The position numbers were made by a program, and so were the translations under genes. The notes beneath the pieces are model-generated. The model made no database searches. It had not been told where the DNA came from and saw nothing but the letters and a program-made list of their open reading frames with translations. From Ophioceras dolichostomum (lineage: Eukaryota > Ascomycota > Sordariomycetes > Magnaporthales > Ophioceraceae): a DNA stretch of 64,000 bases. Of the stretch, positions 40,159 to 53,010 are shown piece by piece. Within the stretch, counting starts at the first letter, position 1; every line of letters begins with the position of its first letter. The DNA lies in contig PYST01000057.1 of the NCBI GenBank assembly GCA_003049485.1, forward strand, positions 85,868 through 149,867, read 5' to 3'.

Positions 40159-42431
40159 TCAAGCCTCATCCCGATGATGATGGTGGTGATGGTGCTCATG
40201 CGCAGCATGCCGTCTAGCATCATCCTCATCATCATCGTCCTCGTCGGACGGGCGTCGGACATGATGTCTGCGCGCAGTCCGCTCGGGTCCTCCTCCGCGC
40301 TCCCTCTCCCGATCCCTCTCCCGATCCCTCTCCCGCTCATACTCCCGGTCGCGTTCCCTCTCCCGATCACCACGGTCACCACGGTCACCACGTTCACGTT
40401 CTCTTTCCCCCTCTCGTTCTCGTTCTCGCTCCCGCTCCCGCTCCCTCTCCCGTTCGCGCGCCGCCTCGCGAGCCTCGCGAGCCCGCTCTCTCTCCTTCTC
40501 CCTCTCCTCCTTCTTCTCCCTCTCCCGCTCGCGGTCCCGCTCGTACTCCCTGTCCCGCTCCCTCTCGCGGCGGTCGCGCTCCTTCTCCCTATCCTCCCGG
40601 TCGCGGTCGCGGTCGCGTTCACGATCCCGGTCACGGCGAGCTGTGGTCCCCCCGTCCTTGTCCTTGTCCTTGTCCTTGTCCTTGTCCTTGTCCTTGTCTT
40701 TGCGGTCTGGTGGTGGTGGATCGCGCTCGTCGCTGTCCCCCTCGTCTTTGTCGCGGCGGTGACGACGGCGGCGCTCCTCCCGGTCCCGGTCTTTCTCGCG
40801 ATCCCTGACGTCTCGGTCTCTGTCTCGGTCTCGATCCTTCTCCCGATCACGATCCCGATCCCGATCCCGGTCCTTCCGATCTTTATCCTTGGCGTCATCA
40901 TCGTTGTCATCGCTCCCCCGGCGTTCTTTGTCGCGAGACTTCTCGTATTCCTTGCGTCTCATCTCTGTAATTAATAGGAATAACAATTCCAAGTCAGTTC
41001 GATGTTCAATAGGAGTGTGGCGGCGGCGGTAGGGAGGAGGCATCACTGCTTTCTGGTATGTGTACGGAAAAAGAAAAGAGACGAAAAAAAAGCACTCACC
41101 CCTCAACTGAGCAGTAGCAACAGTATAAGCCTCGATCTCCTCCCGGTTCAGCACCCTCAGAATGATGACGTGGTCCTCCCGCACCTCGAACCGCTCCTTG
41201 CCAATCGTCAACGCCTCCGGGTTCACCAGCTTGCGTGAAATCTTAGTCCACCGCGCGCCGGGCGGGACGTCCTTCTTGGTCTTGTCGTCCTTGTGCGGGG
41301 CCACGCCCTCCCTGACGAAGTTCTCGTCCTTGGGGAACTCCTTCTTGGGCGCCTTGAGGATGCCCCTCAAGGGTTTCTTCTCGTCCTTCTCGCGCGGGGG
41401 GGACACCACCCGGACCTGCTTCTCCTCGCGCGGCGGCGGGACGAGGTCGCGGCCGCGGAGGACGACGTCGCTGCTGCGAGGAGGGGCATCTCGAGGGTCA
41501 CGAACGTCTCGAAGATCCCGGTCGCGGTCGCGGTCGCGGTCGCGATCGCTGCGGGGGAGAGGGGGGCTGCTGCCTGGTTCGTTGCTGGCGTCTTTGTCTT
41601 TGTCTTTGCTGCTGCTGCTGCTGTGGATGAGAGCGCCCGTCTCGGCGGCGATGGCGGCGATCGCCGCGGCGTCGAGCTTGTCGATCTTGGAGGTGATGCG
41701 AGGCGGGGTCGGCAGGCGCTCGGGGGAGGGCTCCCTGACGATGGTGACGGGGACGTCGCCGTTGCCACGGTTGGAAGAAGACATCTCCTCGACCACGATA
41801 GGCTTGATAGAGCGAGTGGGGATGTCGCGGTCCTTTTTGTTGTCCATGTCATCCTTTACTGGTGACGACGATGACTTCTCGGCGGCTAGCTGCGCCTTGA
41901 GCGACATGAGGTCGGCGGTGTCGGTGATCTTGAAGCCGCCGCCCGATTGGCGCGTACCTCGACGGAACCGCCTCGTCGGCTTGTTCTCGTCCGACGAGGA
42001 GGAGGCAGTTGGCGGGGTTTCTGCTGCAGAAGCAGCAGCAGTAGGCAGCTTATCCCCGTGCTTGTCGACGACAACGGGCCGCTCCCGTTCCCGCTCCCAT
42101 TCCCGCTCCCGCTCCCGCTCCCGCTCTCGATCCACAACCCGCGGCTCGCCGGCAAGTGCGGCCTCGGCATCACGCCTGTTGCGATCGCGATCGCGAGCCT
42201 CCAGATCGTCGCCGACGACGTGGGAAGACGACCGCTCCTTGCCGCTGCGGGCGGGCTCCCGGGACTCCCGATCCCGCAAAGCAGGATCGTGGATCATCGG
42301 CTCACGCTTGACCTCGTTGGGGGACTCGACCATCTCCCACTCGTCCTGCGACGAAATCCTCTTGCTGTCCGACGAGATGGGCTCCTTGGGCGGGGTGGCC
42401 GGCAGCCTCTCACGTTCTAACGGACGGTTCT

Positions 42432-42464
<33 letters not shown>

Positions 42465-44586
42465 CAGGCCGCCTCCGGTACTCGTCAGGGGACTCTCTGC
42501 GGCGGCTGGGGCCATCGCGATCGTCGTTGGGAGACCCCTTGCGGTACCTGCCCGGAGAATCGCGGCGGCGGTCGTCTGGCGACTCTCTGCGGCGACGGGG
42601 GGACTCTGGCTTGTTGTCGTCCTTGGCGACCGACTTCTCAGACTTCTCAGGCTTGGCTGACTTCTCATCCTTGTCCTTGTCTTTGTCCTTGTCCTTCAAG
42701 ACGGCGCCGATGCCGATCGAAGCAGCAGCGAGACTCAGTCCAGCCGCGACCTTATCGCGGACCCTCCTGGACTTGCCCTCGCCTTCGTCTGAGTTGTCGC
42801 TGTTTCGATCTTTGTCTTTACGCTCTCTTGGGGCGGCACCAGCGGGCAGTGGCTCCTCATCATTCCGCAGGGCGGCATCTCTGACCAGCCTGCGGTCGTC
42901 GCCGCCAACGGCCTCGCTGGGGCCGCCTCTGCGCTCATGGCGAATGGCCACAAGCTCCTCGGCCTCTTCGTCGGAGGGCCGCCTCCTCCGCTCGCCGCCG
43001 CGGTCGCCGCGGTCGTGGTACTCCTTCTCCTTGCGGCGCTCTCGTCGCGCCTCCCGACGGCGGTCGTCTTGTTGGACGAGGTCCCGCTCGACGTATTCGT
43101 CCCTGTCGCGATCCCTGTCGCGATCACGGTCCCGGTCCCGGTCTCTGTCGCGGTCACGCTCACGCTCACGCTCGCGGTCTCGGTCTCGCTCACGCTCACG
43201 CTCACGCTCTACGTCGCGGCGGGGGGACAAGGGCGAAAGGGGCTCCATGCCCTCAATCTTGAGACCGAAGCCACGCTGCGCCACTGCATCTAAGGCTTGC
43301 AGATCCCGGTCTCGCTCGGGGTCTCTCAGCTCGCGCTCGATCAGCTCCTCCTCGCGACCCCGGTAGTAGTCGTCATGGAGGCGATGATGATGCTCCCGTT
43401 CCCGTTCCCAATCGCGGTCACGATCGCGGTCACGGTCGCTCTCTTGGTACAGTGAGACCGGCCGCTGCTTCGAGCCGCCCCTTCGCCTGGAGGGGCTATC
43501 AGGGATCTCGAGGGTGCCGGTGTGTCGCGGGGCCGAGTCGCGGGGAGACAGCGGCGCAGGCGCGGCGTGGGCGTGGGGCACGGGCATGCGGATCTCGGGG
43601 GCGTCGTAGATGCCTCCGGCAACAGCTGCCTGGGGCATCCTGTCGAAGCCCCAAGTGGTGGGCGGTGGTCCGCCGCGTCGCGACGATCCCCCCTCGTAGA
43701 TGCTGCGCCCGCCGCCGACGTCCGTGGTGACGTTGACGGTTGGCCGGTAGTAACGGTCCATGCTCTCCCGCCGGCGGTGCGATGACGACGACGGCGGCGG
43801 CGGCGGCTTGGAGTGCTCCAGGTCGTAGCGCACGAGGTCGCTGGGGTTCGTGTACTCGACGTCGCTGCCCTCGAAGTCGATCGGGATGGGCCCGTTGCCG
43901 GACGGCATGTTGGCGTAGACGGACATGGGCCGCCTCTCGTGATAGCCGTAGCCTTCGTACCGAGAGCCGTGGCGATCGCTGGTCTGGCGTTCTCGGAGCC
44001 GGTGGTACTCGTCGTTGTCTAGGGCGGCTGCACTGTATGGCTGGCCGCTGTATTGCTGGCCGCTGTATGGCTGGCCGCTGTATGAGCTGCGGTTGCGCGA
44101 GCGCATCGACGAGGCTGGCTGGGTGTAGTACTGCTCATCGTTGATCGATCGGTGAGAGGAGTCGCGCGTCGGGCTGTCTGACGGGGCACCATCGCCCTGG
44201 ATGGTGGTGACGATTATGGGGCGTTGGCTGCTGCCGTCCAGATCAGATGTGCGGCGCGCGTAGGAGGAGGAGGCGGTGCTGCCGTGCTCTCTCACGCTCG
44301 AGCTTCTTGTCATGGGGTCCTTGACCACGTTATACGTCTTGTGGCTTGTGGTGGTGATGGGTGGAGGAACGCCGACGGAGGAGGACGGGCGGTAGTCGAC
44401 CGCCTGGCCTCGTGGCGTCATCAGATTGTAGAGCGGCGGGCCGCCGCCTGAGAGGGGCGGCAAGTCGTCGCTGAATACCGAATCGGTAAATCCCGTGCCC
44501 GAGCCGTCTATGGTTGCGCGGGCGACTGGAATGTGAAGTGGAGGGGATCGCCGCCCAGGGACGGCATACCTGTATCGCTCCGCCAT
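40159..44586 (-). CDS. Large mixed-charge DUF8035-type protein, one intron
   Basis: I start at the ATG at 44586 (MAERYRYAVPG); the codons just upstream offer only TTG. Exon 1 is 44586-41100 and exon 2 is 40964-40159. The intron has a GGTGAGTGC donor, a CTGAC branch and a TTACAG acceptor. Splicing restores QLREMRRKEYEKS and yields about 1,430 residues. The one compact conserved block lies near residues 1110-1170: RWTKISRKLVNPEALTIG, then FEVREDHVIILRVLNREEI, as in the fungal DUF8035 family. Almost everything else is low complexity: (RD)n and (RE)n blocks near 470-510 and in the last 200 residues, KD repeats, and Ser-rich arms. Such alternating-charge tracts in other proteins favour nuclear-speckle-like condensates and RNA processing, which is the likely but unproven setting here. 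The RD/RE blocks create long SR-like frames on the opposite strand, which I discount. Confidence 0.85.
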
Positions 44587-47500
44587 CTTGTGCAACTTCT
44601 AGCTTGGCAACAAGCTCTTGAGTTCCTCTTTCTTGAGTTCTTGTGCAGGCTCTTCAGATCAAGTTCGCGAACAAGCCCGAGCCTGCGTCTGACACACCTC
44701 CAGACCGAGCAGGCTCAGGCAACGAGACTCGTAGGCAAGGCTACGCAAGGCGATTCGATTTCTGGCGGGGCAGAGAGGCTGCAGTGGCAATTCCAATTCG
44801 ATGGAAGCTGACAGGAGGTCCAGGAAGTAGAATTGGGGAGGAGGGGCAGCAGGATGTCGGCGACCAGCGGGCGGTTGCGACAGGAAATATCAATGATGCT
44901 CGAGAACTGGTCGAGCGAGGGGCTAACGAGTTTGTAGAGCTGACGAGGCCGCACGTGCGCACGCTGATGCCACCACTCAGACCAGGATTAAGAAAAAAAA
45001 GGAGGGGCAAAAAAATGTTGGTGAGAGTCAGATGGGGTTGTTTCGAATGATTTTCGGTCAATGCCCGCTTGCGTTGGGGGTCGGTCAATGCTGGCCAAGG
45101 GCGAAACAGGCAGCGCTGGCGGGATAGACAAAACGACGCTACACTTCGAAGTGTGTGGGCGAGGGCGGGGTGAAGCTCGACGAGGGAGTTGAGAGATAGT
45201 AGAGAGGGAGTGGGAGCGGCTAGAGCTGGACTAGAACGAAAAGAAGGCAACCAAACCACACACAGTCCGTCAGCTGCTTTGGTCCGCCACGGTCGCGCAT
45301 TGGGAAGCATCGCATTGGAGGGGGCCCACGAAAAAAAAAACAGAGCATGCATGGGCGAAGCACCGAGAGACTTTTTACCTGTGTTGACGAACTACCCAGT
45401 AGGAGGGGGCGATCTTGCCAATGGTATTGGCTCCAGCCTGCAGACGGGCTGCAGATGCGGCCGCACTTCCTGCAGAAGGCTGCAGCTAGAATGGCTAGGT
45501 AATCGGCTTAGAAAGGGTTGGTTTCTAGTGGGTGGTGGTGGTGAGCACACTGGGCCGTCCGTATTTCCGCACAGGCTGATGTTCTTGTTCGGCGAACGGA
45601 TGAGGGATGAGGGGGAGGGGCAGTAGAGCACGGTTGTAGTAGTATGTGAGGATAAGGAAGGGGAGGAGGGGATGAGGGAAAGGGGAGAAAGGACGGAGAG
45701 AGGATAAGGACAGGTAGGGGAAGCGAGAGACGGGTGAGAGAGAGGCGTGGGCGGCGGCGGTGGGGGGCGGTGCTCTCTCTCCTGCGAAGGATGGTGACAA
45801 GAGGGGACGACAAGGAAGGTCATAACATGCGTCCTGGGAAGGGGCGGTAACACAAACCGGATGATTAGGCTGGTGGCGCGTCTGCCTGGGCCCTTTATAT
45901 TTTCGCTTCTCGTTCCCGACTGGACGCCTTTCGGTTCAGAAACCGTAATCGGTGTGATGTGAAGGAGGGGAAAAAATAGTCCTAGGGCAAGGAAGGTGGT
46001 GGGAAGTCGGGCTGAGCTGGTGGTTTGTATCACGGAAGCCAGGAGGCGGGGAGAGGAGCCTTGAGTTGGCAAGTTTGGTACAATTCGGATGCTCTCAGCG
46101 GGATGGATCAATGGATAAAAAATCCCAGGGCAGAGTCTCCCAGGGTCCAAACCATCAAATGTTTCCGCAGGACCCTTGATGTTGGGCAGCTTTTCTCTTT
46201 TGCCCTTTTTTGTGCTCTTTTCGTGCTAGATGGATGACTCTGTCAACACTTTATTTATTGCTGCACTTGAGGCTCTGCGGTCGAATCAGGGAAAATCGCT
46301 ATGGACAAAGCCCAAGAATCGCGACGGTCACCCGGCCGTAAAAAAGCAGGGAATTCGCAGGGAAAGGAAAAAGTTTATGTGAGTAAATGTGAGTAGGAAC
46401 TGTGAGTAACCAGGATCTCTTCTGTTGTTTATCTGTTCTGTTCTTCTATTTCGTTCTCTGGTTCCCACCCCTCTCTCTTCACTGCATGCGGCGGCCGCCC
46501 GGCTTTGCTGGGATGGGGTACGATCATGAGGTGGGGTCTGGAGTTCGCTCGGAGTTCTTCAAGCGAAAATCCGGATGACGTTCCTCATTGCAGACTTGGA
46601 TGTTTGTTTCTTTTTTTCTTCGCAGGGCTGCCCTGCGTAACCGCCAAGCTTCTTCATGGGACGTTGCCTGCTCCATTTGCCTCGTGGTCCTCGTAGTAAG
46701 TCGTAGTGGTATTGTCCGTCTTCGCCCGTCACCTTTGTCACCCGTGACTCTTGCGTATATTCGCCATCGAGAAAAAGACCACAACAAGTACACTCACCGA
46801 TGGGCAACGGAACACGAACCCGCCCGCAACGACGGACGACCCCCCCTTTCTATAGTTTGTTGGTGGGAATATTTTCCGTCCCGTCGGTTTACGTCACTTC
46901 GGGAGGGTTCGTGCTTGAAAAGAAAACAGAATAGGTCGCCTCAACCGAACTCTTCTCTTTTCTTCCCACGAGGTTTCGGCGTTCGAGACTGCTACTAGCC
47001 GCGTCCAGCCAGCCCGGCGCCGGATTTGTCGCCGCGTAGTCGTACAGAGAGGGTCGCTCGTAAAGAAGAACCCTTCATCAGTTCTTCAACTCTCCAGGTG
47101 TGTCCGCCCGCATGTGGTGGATCCTGAAAGATAGTACCAACAGAGTACCTACATGGTACCAATGCAGGTAACTGGTACGGAGATATCTTTCAGTCAATCC
47201 AATTTCGGCATTTGCCTTTTGCCCCCTCCAGAATTTTTTGGTTGCGTTGAGTTGGGCGAGCCATACAGATGATGATGCTATATTGGCACCTACCAGTGGA
47301 AAGCTTCGTGAATCCTCCGTTGCGCGCACAACCGATCGATCGGCCCATGCATTGTAACCTGTCTGATTCTGTTATTGCTCGCATTGTTCTGCAACGTCCT
47401 GACTCAACCTTTGGTCACCAAGACGAAGAAGGGAACCATGAATGGTGGATGGGTGAGTGGGAGACGGAAGGACAGGCAGCACAGTGAGTGATGGGCGAGC

Positions 47501-48731
47501 CTGTCGTGTGCCGTCTTCTCGCCACCTCAGCGTCACTTCTTGGATTGCCCCAGAAACAAGATGATCGAATTCGTGCTCTTTTGTTTTCTTATCCGGGGTG
47601 CTAATGAGTGATCGGCATGCTGAGAAAGTTGGGCCGCGAGAGTGTCTCCTCCGTGTGGATGCTCGATACCCAATTCCTCCAGGTGTTGATTCTAAACGGT
47701 AGTGAGGCAAAGAAGAACGCGCATTGTTGGTCTGGTCAGGAAGCAAAGAGCCAAGTTTCTCCCGTTGCCCTGCAGGGTCCTCCCCAGTCGGCTTGCAGCT
47801 TCCCATATTCTCCGCATGGAAGATAGACCGCCAAGAGAATGTCTCCGAAGAAGTCGGGCGAAGCTCCTCTCACCTCCACCTCTTCCTCCACCGTCTCCCC
47901 CCGTACTGTGTACCTACCCGGTCTCTTGCCCCTATAAGAGGTCGACTTTGATGATCTCCTTTTGCCGCCCATCGGCACCCAGCAGGAGCAGGAGCAGGAG
48001 GACGGTATGAGCTGATCGCCGTTCGATCTAGAAAAGCGGTGTCACCTTGGCAACATCGCAACATCGCCCGGCTGGCCCCTCTTCTCGATATGATGGGCGG
48101 TTCCCTCATGTCCGGCATGCAGCATTCTGTGTTGATGCCCAATAGTACACACGAGCTGGCATACACCCTGCTGTTGCTGCTGCTGCTGTGCTATTTCTTG
48201 TTTTGGAACCTCTGCCACAAGCGGTCAGTGATGGGCTTGCTTCACCTGCCTCACTGGGCCAGACGAACGAGGAGCGAGCCCCCTTTCGAACATGGGTTGT
48301 GACACCGGAAAACAACAACGGGCAATGCTCCTGTGCTGCTGGCTCGATACGGTGCTGTCCATGACGCTCCTCCTGCTTGACCGACCAGGAATCCGATGGG
48401 GTGTAGATAGATGAAATTGTTGGGAAACCCCAGCGCAGCACGGCGTTGAGTGCAAAAGAATATGTTAATTCATCGCTTGCTGGATCATATACTGTTACAT
48501 GAAGTGATCATCACCGTCCCTGTCGTGATATCCAGGCGTCCCTCGGCTCAGTACTCCAAAAAGGGAAAAAACGAGCGGCATCCAAAACACTACCCCATGT
48601 CTCGCGTCCAGTCGCAAAGGAAGAAAAAAAGAATCGTTAAAGAGACCGCTCCCCCAAAGCCACATGTAACTAATACCAAACAGATAGAGGGCATAGACAG
48701 GTAAGGGGAAGGAAAGGGAATGTCCACAAGC
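44587..48731. other. 4.1-kb interval without a recognisable gene
   Basis: The left end should contain the promoter and leader of the DUF8035 gene, and the right end the 3' region of bleomycin hydrolase. Pyrimidine-rich minus-strand tracts lie at 45,600-45,800. A CTG run lies at 48,171-48,190. No open frame shows convincing codon bias or homology. Confidence 0.45.
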
Positions 48732-50407
48732 TCAAGCCAACGAACCCATGGGATCCCACAGCGGCAGCACGATCGGGTCCTGCTTCAGGACGGCGAGCAC
48801 CTCCTTGGACAGGAAGCGGGGGTCGATGACGGCCTGGTAGGTGAACTCGTCCATCCAGGCGTCGCTCATGACGAACCAGCCCTTCTCGCCGGCGGCCTCG
48901 CCCCAGCTGTTCTGCACGCGCCAGCGCACGGTCTTACCCGTCTTCTCGTCGACATGCACGGCCGTCAGCACCATGGCGTGCGTCATCTGGCTCTCCCCCG
49001 TGCGCAGGCGGGCCGCCTTGTCCATGCCCAGGAGCGAGACGTTGAAGCCCAGCTCGTAGTCGATCAGGCCCAGGTCCATGATGCCCAGTGCCGAGTTGCT
49101 GAACTTGCCGACGTCGCACCCGAAGAACACGGGCTGCCCGGCCCTCAGCATGGCGACGCAGGCCGACTTCAGCGTGGACATGGCTACGTTGATGTAAGTG
49201 ATGCTGCGGCCCCCGATGATGTTGCCCAGCCGGTCGACCGTCATGAGCGACAGCGGCTCGTGGCGCGGGTCGTGCACGAGCGAGACCATGGACGCGATGG
49301 TGGAGCTGGTGACGCGGAACTCGGCGCTGTACGTGTCCTTAGCGAAGGCGAGCGGGGTCGCGTGAACCTCGCGAGCCCTGCCGTTCTTGTCGACAAAGCT
49401 CCAGGTAAACTCCCCCGTCGTCGTCGGCGGGGGGCCCAGCGTCAGCGTCAGGATCGTGTGGATCTCGTGCATCATCTTGGCCTTGGTCTCCGCGAGCGCC
49501 TCGGCCGTGACCGTGACCGCCGTGACGTTCGTCGTCGCCGACGAGCGGGACTGCTTCACCATGTCGCGGAGGATCAGGGCGTCCTCGCGCAGCTTGGTGA
49601 AGACGATCGAGTTTATCGTCGCCGACGACTGCGCGTTGAAACTGTCCGGGTACAGCACCTGCGGCACCAGGCCGTACTTCTCGACCAGGTTGTACACCAT
49701 GTCCCACTGGCCGCCGTCGCTGAGCGGGCTGCCCACCAGCGTCTGCACAAGCCGGGAGTCGAGGTCCATGTCGGCCGTGGAGATGATCTGCTCCAAGAAG
49801 TAGTTGGCCTTCTCCAGCTTGTCCCAGAAGAAGAGGTACGACTGCGAGAGCTCGAAGGCGTCGAGCTTGTACTTCTGCATCAGGGCCACGCGGAACACGT
49901 TCGTGCTGGCGAAGAGCCAGCACCTGCCGCTGCTCCGCTGGTTCGTGATCGGGCCGCCCTCGAAAGGGATCTTGATGTTGAAGACCTGCTGGTCGGCGAT
50001 CTTGGCTGCCCGGGAGATGAGCAGCTCCTTAGGCTGGTAGGCACTGAGTGCGGTCAAGGCGAGTCTGTGGGTGGAGGACAGGTAGGCATGGGCAGGTAGG
50101 TCAGCAGAGGGACCGGAAGCTGGAATGCCATTGCTTGAAAGTTGCTTGAAAGGTATGCCGTCGGCGGCTAGGCTTACCTATTCTTGGGGTTCGAGAGGAG
50201 CGAGTCTTGCCAGTTCACAGTCTCCTGGATGGGCAGGGCCTCGGCATCCCGTTCTCGAGCGAGGTCCAGGACAGTCCCCGGCTTTTCCACAACGACGTAG
50301 ACATCCTCGTTGACTTCCTCTTCAACCTCAATGTGCACTTTCGGAGCCTTGGAATGCCTCTTCTCCTGGCCAGCATCGAGGGAGGGCTTGGACTGGTCGG
50401 CACCCAT
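48732..50407 (-). CDS. LAP3: Bleomycin hydrolase (cysteine aminopeptidase, peptidase family C1B)
   Basis: I join exon 1 (50407-50178) to exon 2 (50064-48732). The donor is GTAAGCCT and the acceptor ends CACCCACAG; the product is 520 residues. The start at 50407 is the first in-frame ATG; the frame upstream offers only TTG. The catalytic set is complete: Gln119 and Cys125 in QRSSGRCWLFA, His439 in MTHAM, Asn462 in VQNSWG. The C-terminus ends WDPMGSLA; in this family the last residues lie in the active site and set the aminopeptidase specificity. The family forms barrel-like hexamers that trim peptides, hydrolyse homocysteine thiolactone and inactivate bleomycin, mostly in the cytosol. Unlike yeast, this protein has an acidic N-terminal extension of about 75 residues beginning MGADQSK, which fits the N-myristoylation pattern (Gly2, Ser6, Lys7). 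Confidence 0.95.
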
Positions 50408-53010
50408 AGTTGTGAACTTGTAGATAAGGGACGAGGTCAAGGTCTATTCTAGACGATTTAGGCGGAATCGTGGCACAAGCGATAGTTTGTAGTGATTGTG
50501 TTTGAGAGGGAGCAAGCAGTGGGGGACAGAGGTCGGCCTGGAGGACAATCGCTAGAGGGTTTAAAGGCCCTGAATCATGGTGGCCGGAGGCTTCAACGAA
50601 GTGTCGATCGATCGGCAGAGTTTAAACGGCGCTGGAGGGTTCAACGTCTTCGGGTTGGTCGCTGGTCGAGGTTGGCTTTCCATGTCATCGGTCTTTGGAC
50701 CACCGGCCACCAAGCCAAGTGCTGGTCATGAGGGGCTTATCTCCTCCACTGAAGCTTCCCGAGCTCTTATCTGCGAATGGTATCAGTCAAAAATGCGGGG
50801 CTACGAGACCTGTTTCGGCAGTCGAGTTCGGCCAGCCAGCCAGCGTGTGAAACCGAAGGAGCAGACGACTCTCAATGAGCAACAAGGAAAAAAAAGGAGA
50901 CTTCAGCTGAGTAATTTGATTCTTAGCCTGAATATTCCTGTACTATATGAGCAAGAGGGAAAGGAGGCAGGGACGAGCGAATGTCCTGGTAGCTTTTGGG
51001 ATTGCTCAAAATCGACAACTGAGATATAGCCAATAATTGTAGAGTTGCCAAGCTGTTAGTGAGCTTCGAGAGCTCCCAGGCGACACAGCTAACAATGCGA
51101 TTAGGTAACGAAACTTGAAGGTCATTGCACCAGAAGATGACCGGAGTTCGGTTGTCTCGGACTAACAGGTCTCAGTGTGAAGAATGCGCGTCGACCTAGC
51201 CATGCTTTCCCGCCTTTATCAGGAAAAGAGAGAAAAATCTTTGGGCTCGACTCTTGATAACCCTCCTGGAATGCTCTTTGCCGTCCTTTTGAAAAGAAGA
51301 AACAAAAGCGGGATCGGGAATCGGGACAACCCTTGGAAAGGGAACCGAGTCGAGACTCGAATTGAGTTTCCCTCCTTTTCCCCACGACCAAACACACACA
51401 TGAATCCAGTGGTTCTCCCGCTCCCGCTCGCCGTCCAAGCCGCTGGTCGTCCGCGGGACGATGACCCACTCATCCAACCCCCCAGACGCCTGACCACACC
51501 CACTCAAACTCAGGCGCACCCACCTTGTTCAGGGGCTGGGGCTGCATTGGGTGCCAGGAAGTTGTCATGACAACGACCACAGCTGAGGACGATCATCGAA
51601 GCATTTTGCGTGGAGAAGGAACACTCGTAGCGAAGGCAGAAGGCTATGAGAACAAAATGTGAACGTGTAATTTGTGCTATTCGGCCTTGTGGGAATGTAA
51701 TTGAAGCCGTTCCCACGCGTTTGGCCGAATTACGGACGCGAATTGGGTGGTGGGCGTTGATAATCGAACGAGGGAGAAAAGCAAGGGAACCAGAAGGCGA
51801 ACGAAACGAGTGCTGGCCTGTGATGCGCTCAGGCTGTGACGCCTCATTTGAGGATGCATGCCCCGGTCCAATGGCATCGAGACACGCTTGCAAGGTCCGC
51901 TTGTCGAATAGCAAATAAGGGAGGTTGGCAAGGTTGGGTGAAACTTTTTGCTTTTCCATTCTCTTCTCTCACTTCTGAGAGCCCAGGGCACCCACACACC
52001 ATCTTTCTGGTCCACCCAACCACCCCCGAAGAAGATCCCTCCCGCCTCCAGATTTTTGGCTCGTGTTTGACAGAAGCAGCTACAGAAGCACGATGGCTTA
52101 TCACTTGGGGGCGGATATTCTAGCAGCTCTGGCATCGAAGCTTTGTCAAGAGAGGCTTCAAGCCATTCTTTTTTTGACAGCTCTCAAGCTCTCTCGAACT
52201 TAGGGAGCTCCAGGTAGTTGCTTTAGCTATAGCTATTCGAAAGTTGTGTGAAGTCTCTCGACATCTTGTGGGCGTGGATCAGAAGCCATTCTGCGAAGGC
52301 CCGAGGATCTTGCCCAGATTTTCCTGATTTCCCCAGTCCCAGTTCGTGTTGTCATCCCCCAAACAAGCTGAAAAATCTCGTTGCCCGGTCGGTGGTTGGC
52401 CAGGAGTCGAGTGGTCACAGCATGCAGGTAGGGGTGGACAGAAGGCGGTGGTAGCTAAGCTCTTTTGGGCGTCTCAGGAAGCAATAAAAACAAATCAGAG
52501 ACCCACAGGAGGTAAACAGATACCCCTGCAACCTCATCTGCCACGCAACATTGTCCAGTCGGGCTTCGTCCACAAAAGCCTGCAGCCCCAGAGGCATCTC
52601 CCGCCCCTGATTCCTTTTTTCTCTTTCTCTCTTTTCCATCTTCTCTCCAGTCACAACAGACCACATCTTCCCTTGGAAAACCCACCCCAAACTTGCAGAA
52701 AACAATACAAAGAGAGCGGCGATTTTCCTTCGCGTTCTCTCACGCTTTCCTGTCGACTTCTTTTGAGGAAAAAGAAGCCAGAGTAATCTTCTTTCTTTCG
52801 CTGACCGAAAGGAAGAAGGCGACTCTATCTTCTTTTTAGAAGTCGTCAAACTGGACTTTGAGGGGAAGGTTCCTGTGCCGATTTCTGGTTAGTAGTACTA
52901 GATGACTCTCACGTCTCACAACGCGTCTCCCTGCCTCATCCTCCTCATCATCCTCGCTCACCTTGTCTACCTGCGTCGTAAACATGACTAACCAGACCCA
53001 TGTTGAACAG
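50408..53010. other. Intergenic interval between divergent genes
   Basis: Bleomycin hydrolase runs left and HEX1 runs right, so both promoters should lie here. Close to HEX1, 52,600-52,850 is pyrimidine-rich with CT runs, as in strongly expressed fungal promoters and leaders. A possible leader donor, CTG/GTTAGTAG, is at about 52,890. No other coding region is convincing. Confidence 0.45.

Noticed and set aside
41162..43366. 734-codon SR-rich open frame antisense to the DUF8035 gene
   Set aside because: It mirrors the RD/RE repeats of the sense gene, whereas the sense strand has the conserved domain and a well-formed intron.
48720..50099. 459-codon plus-strand frame antisense to bleomycin hydrolase
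   Set aside because: The minus strand has complete catalytic motifs; the opposite frame is open because of third-position GC bias.
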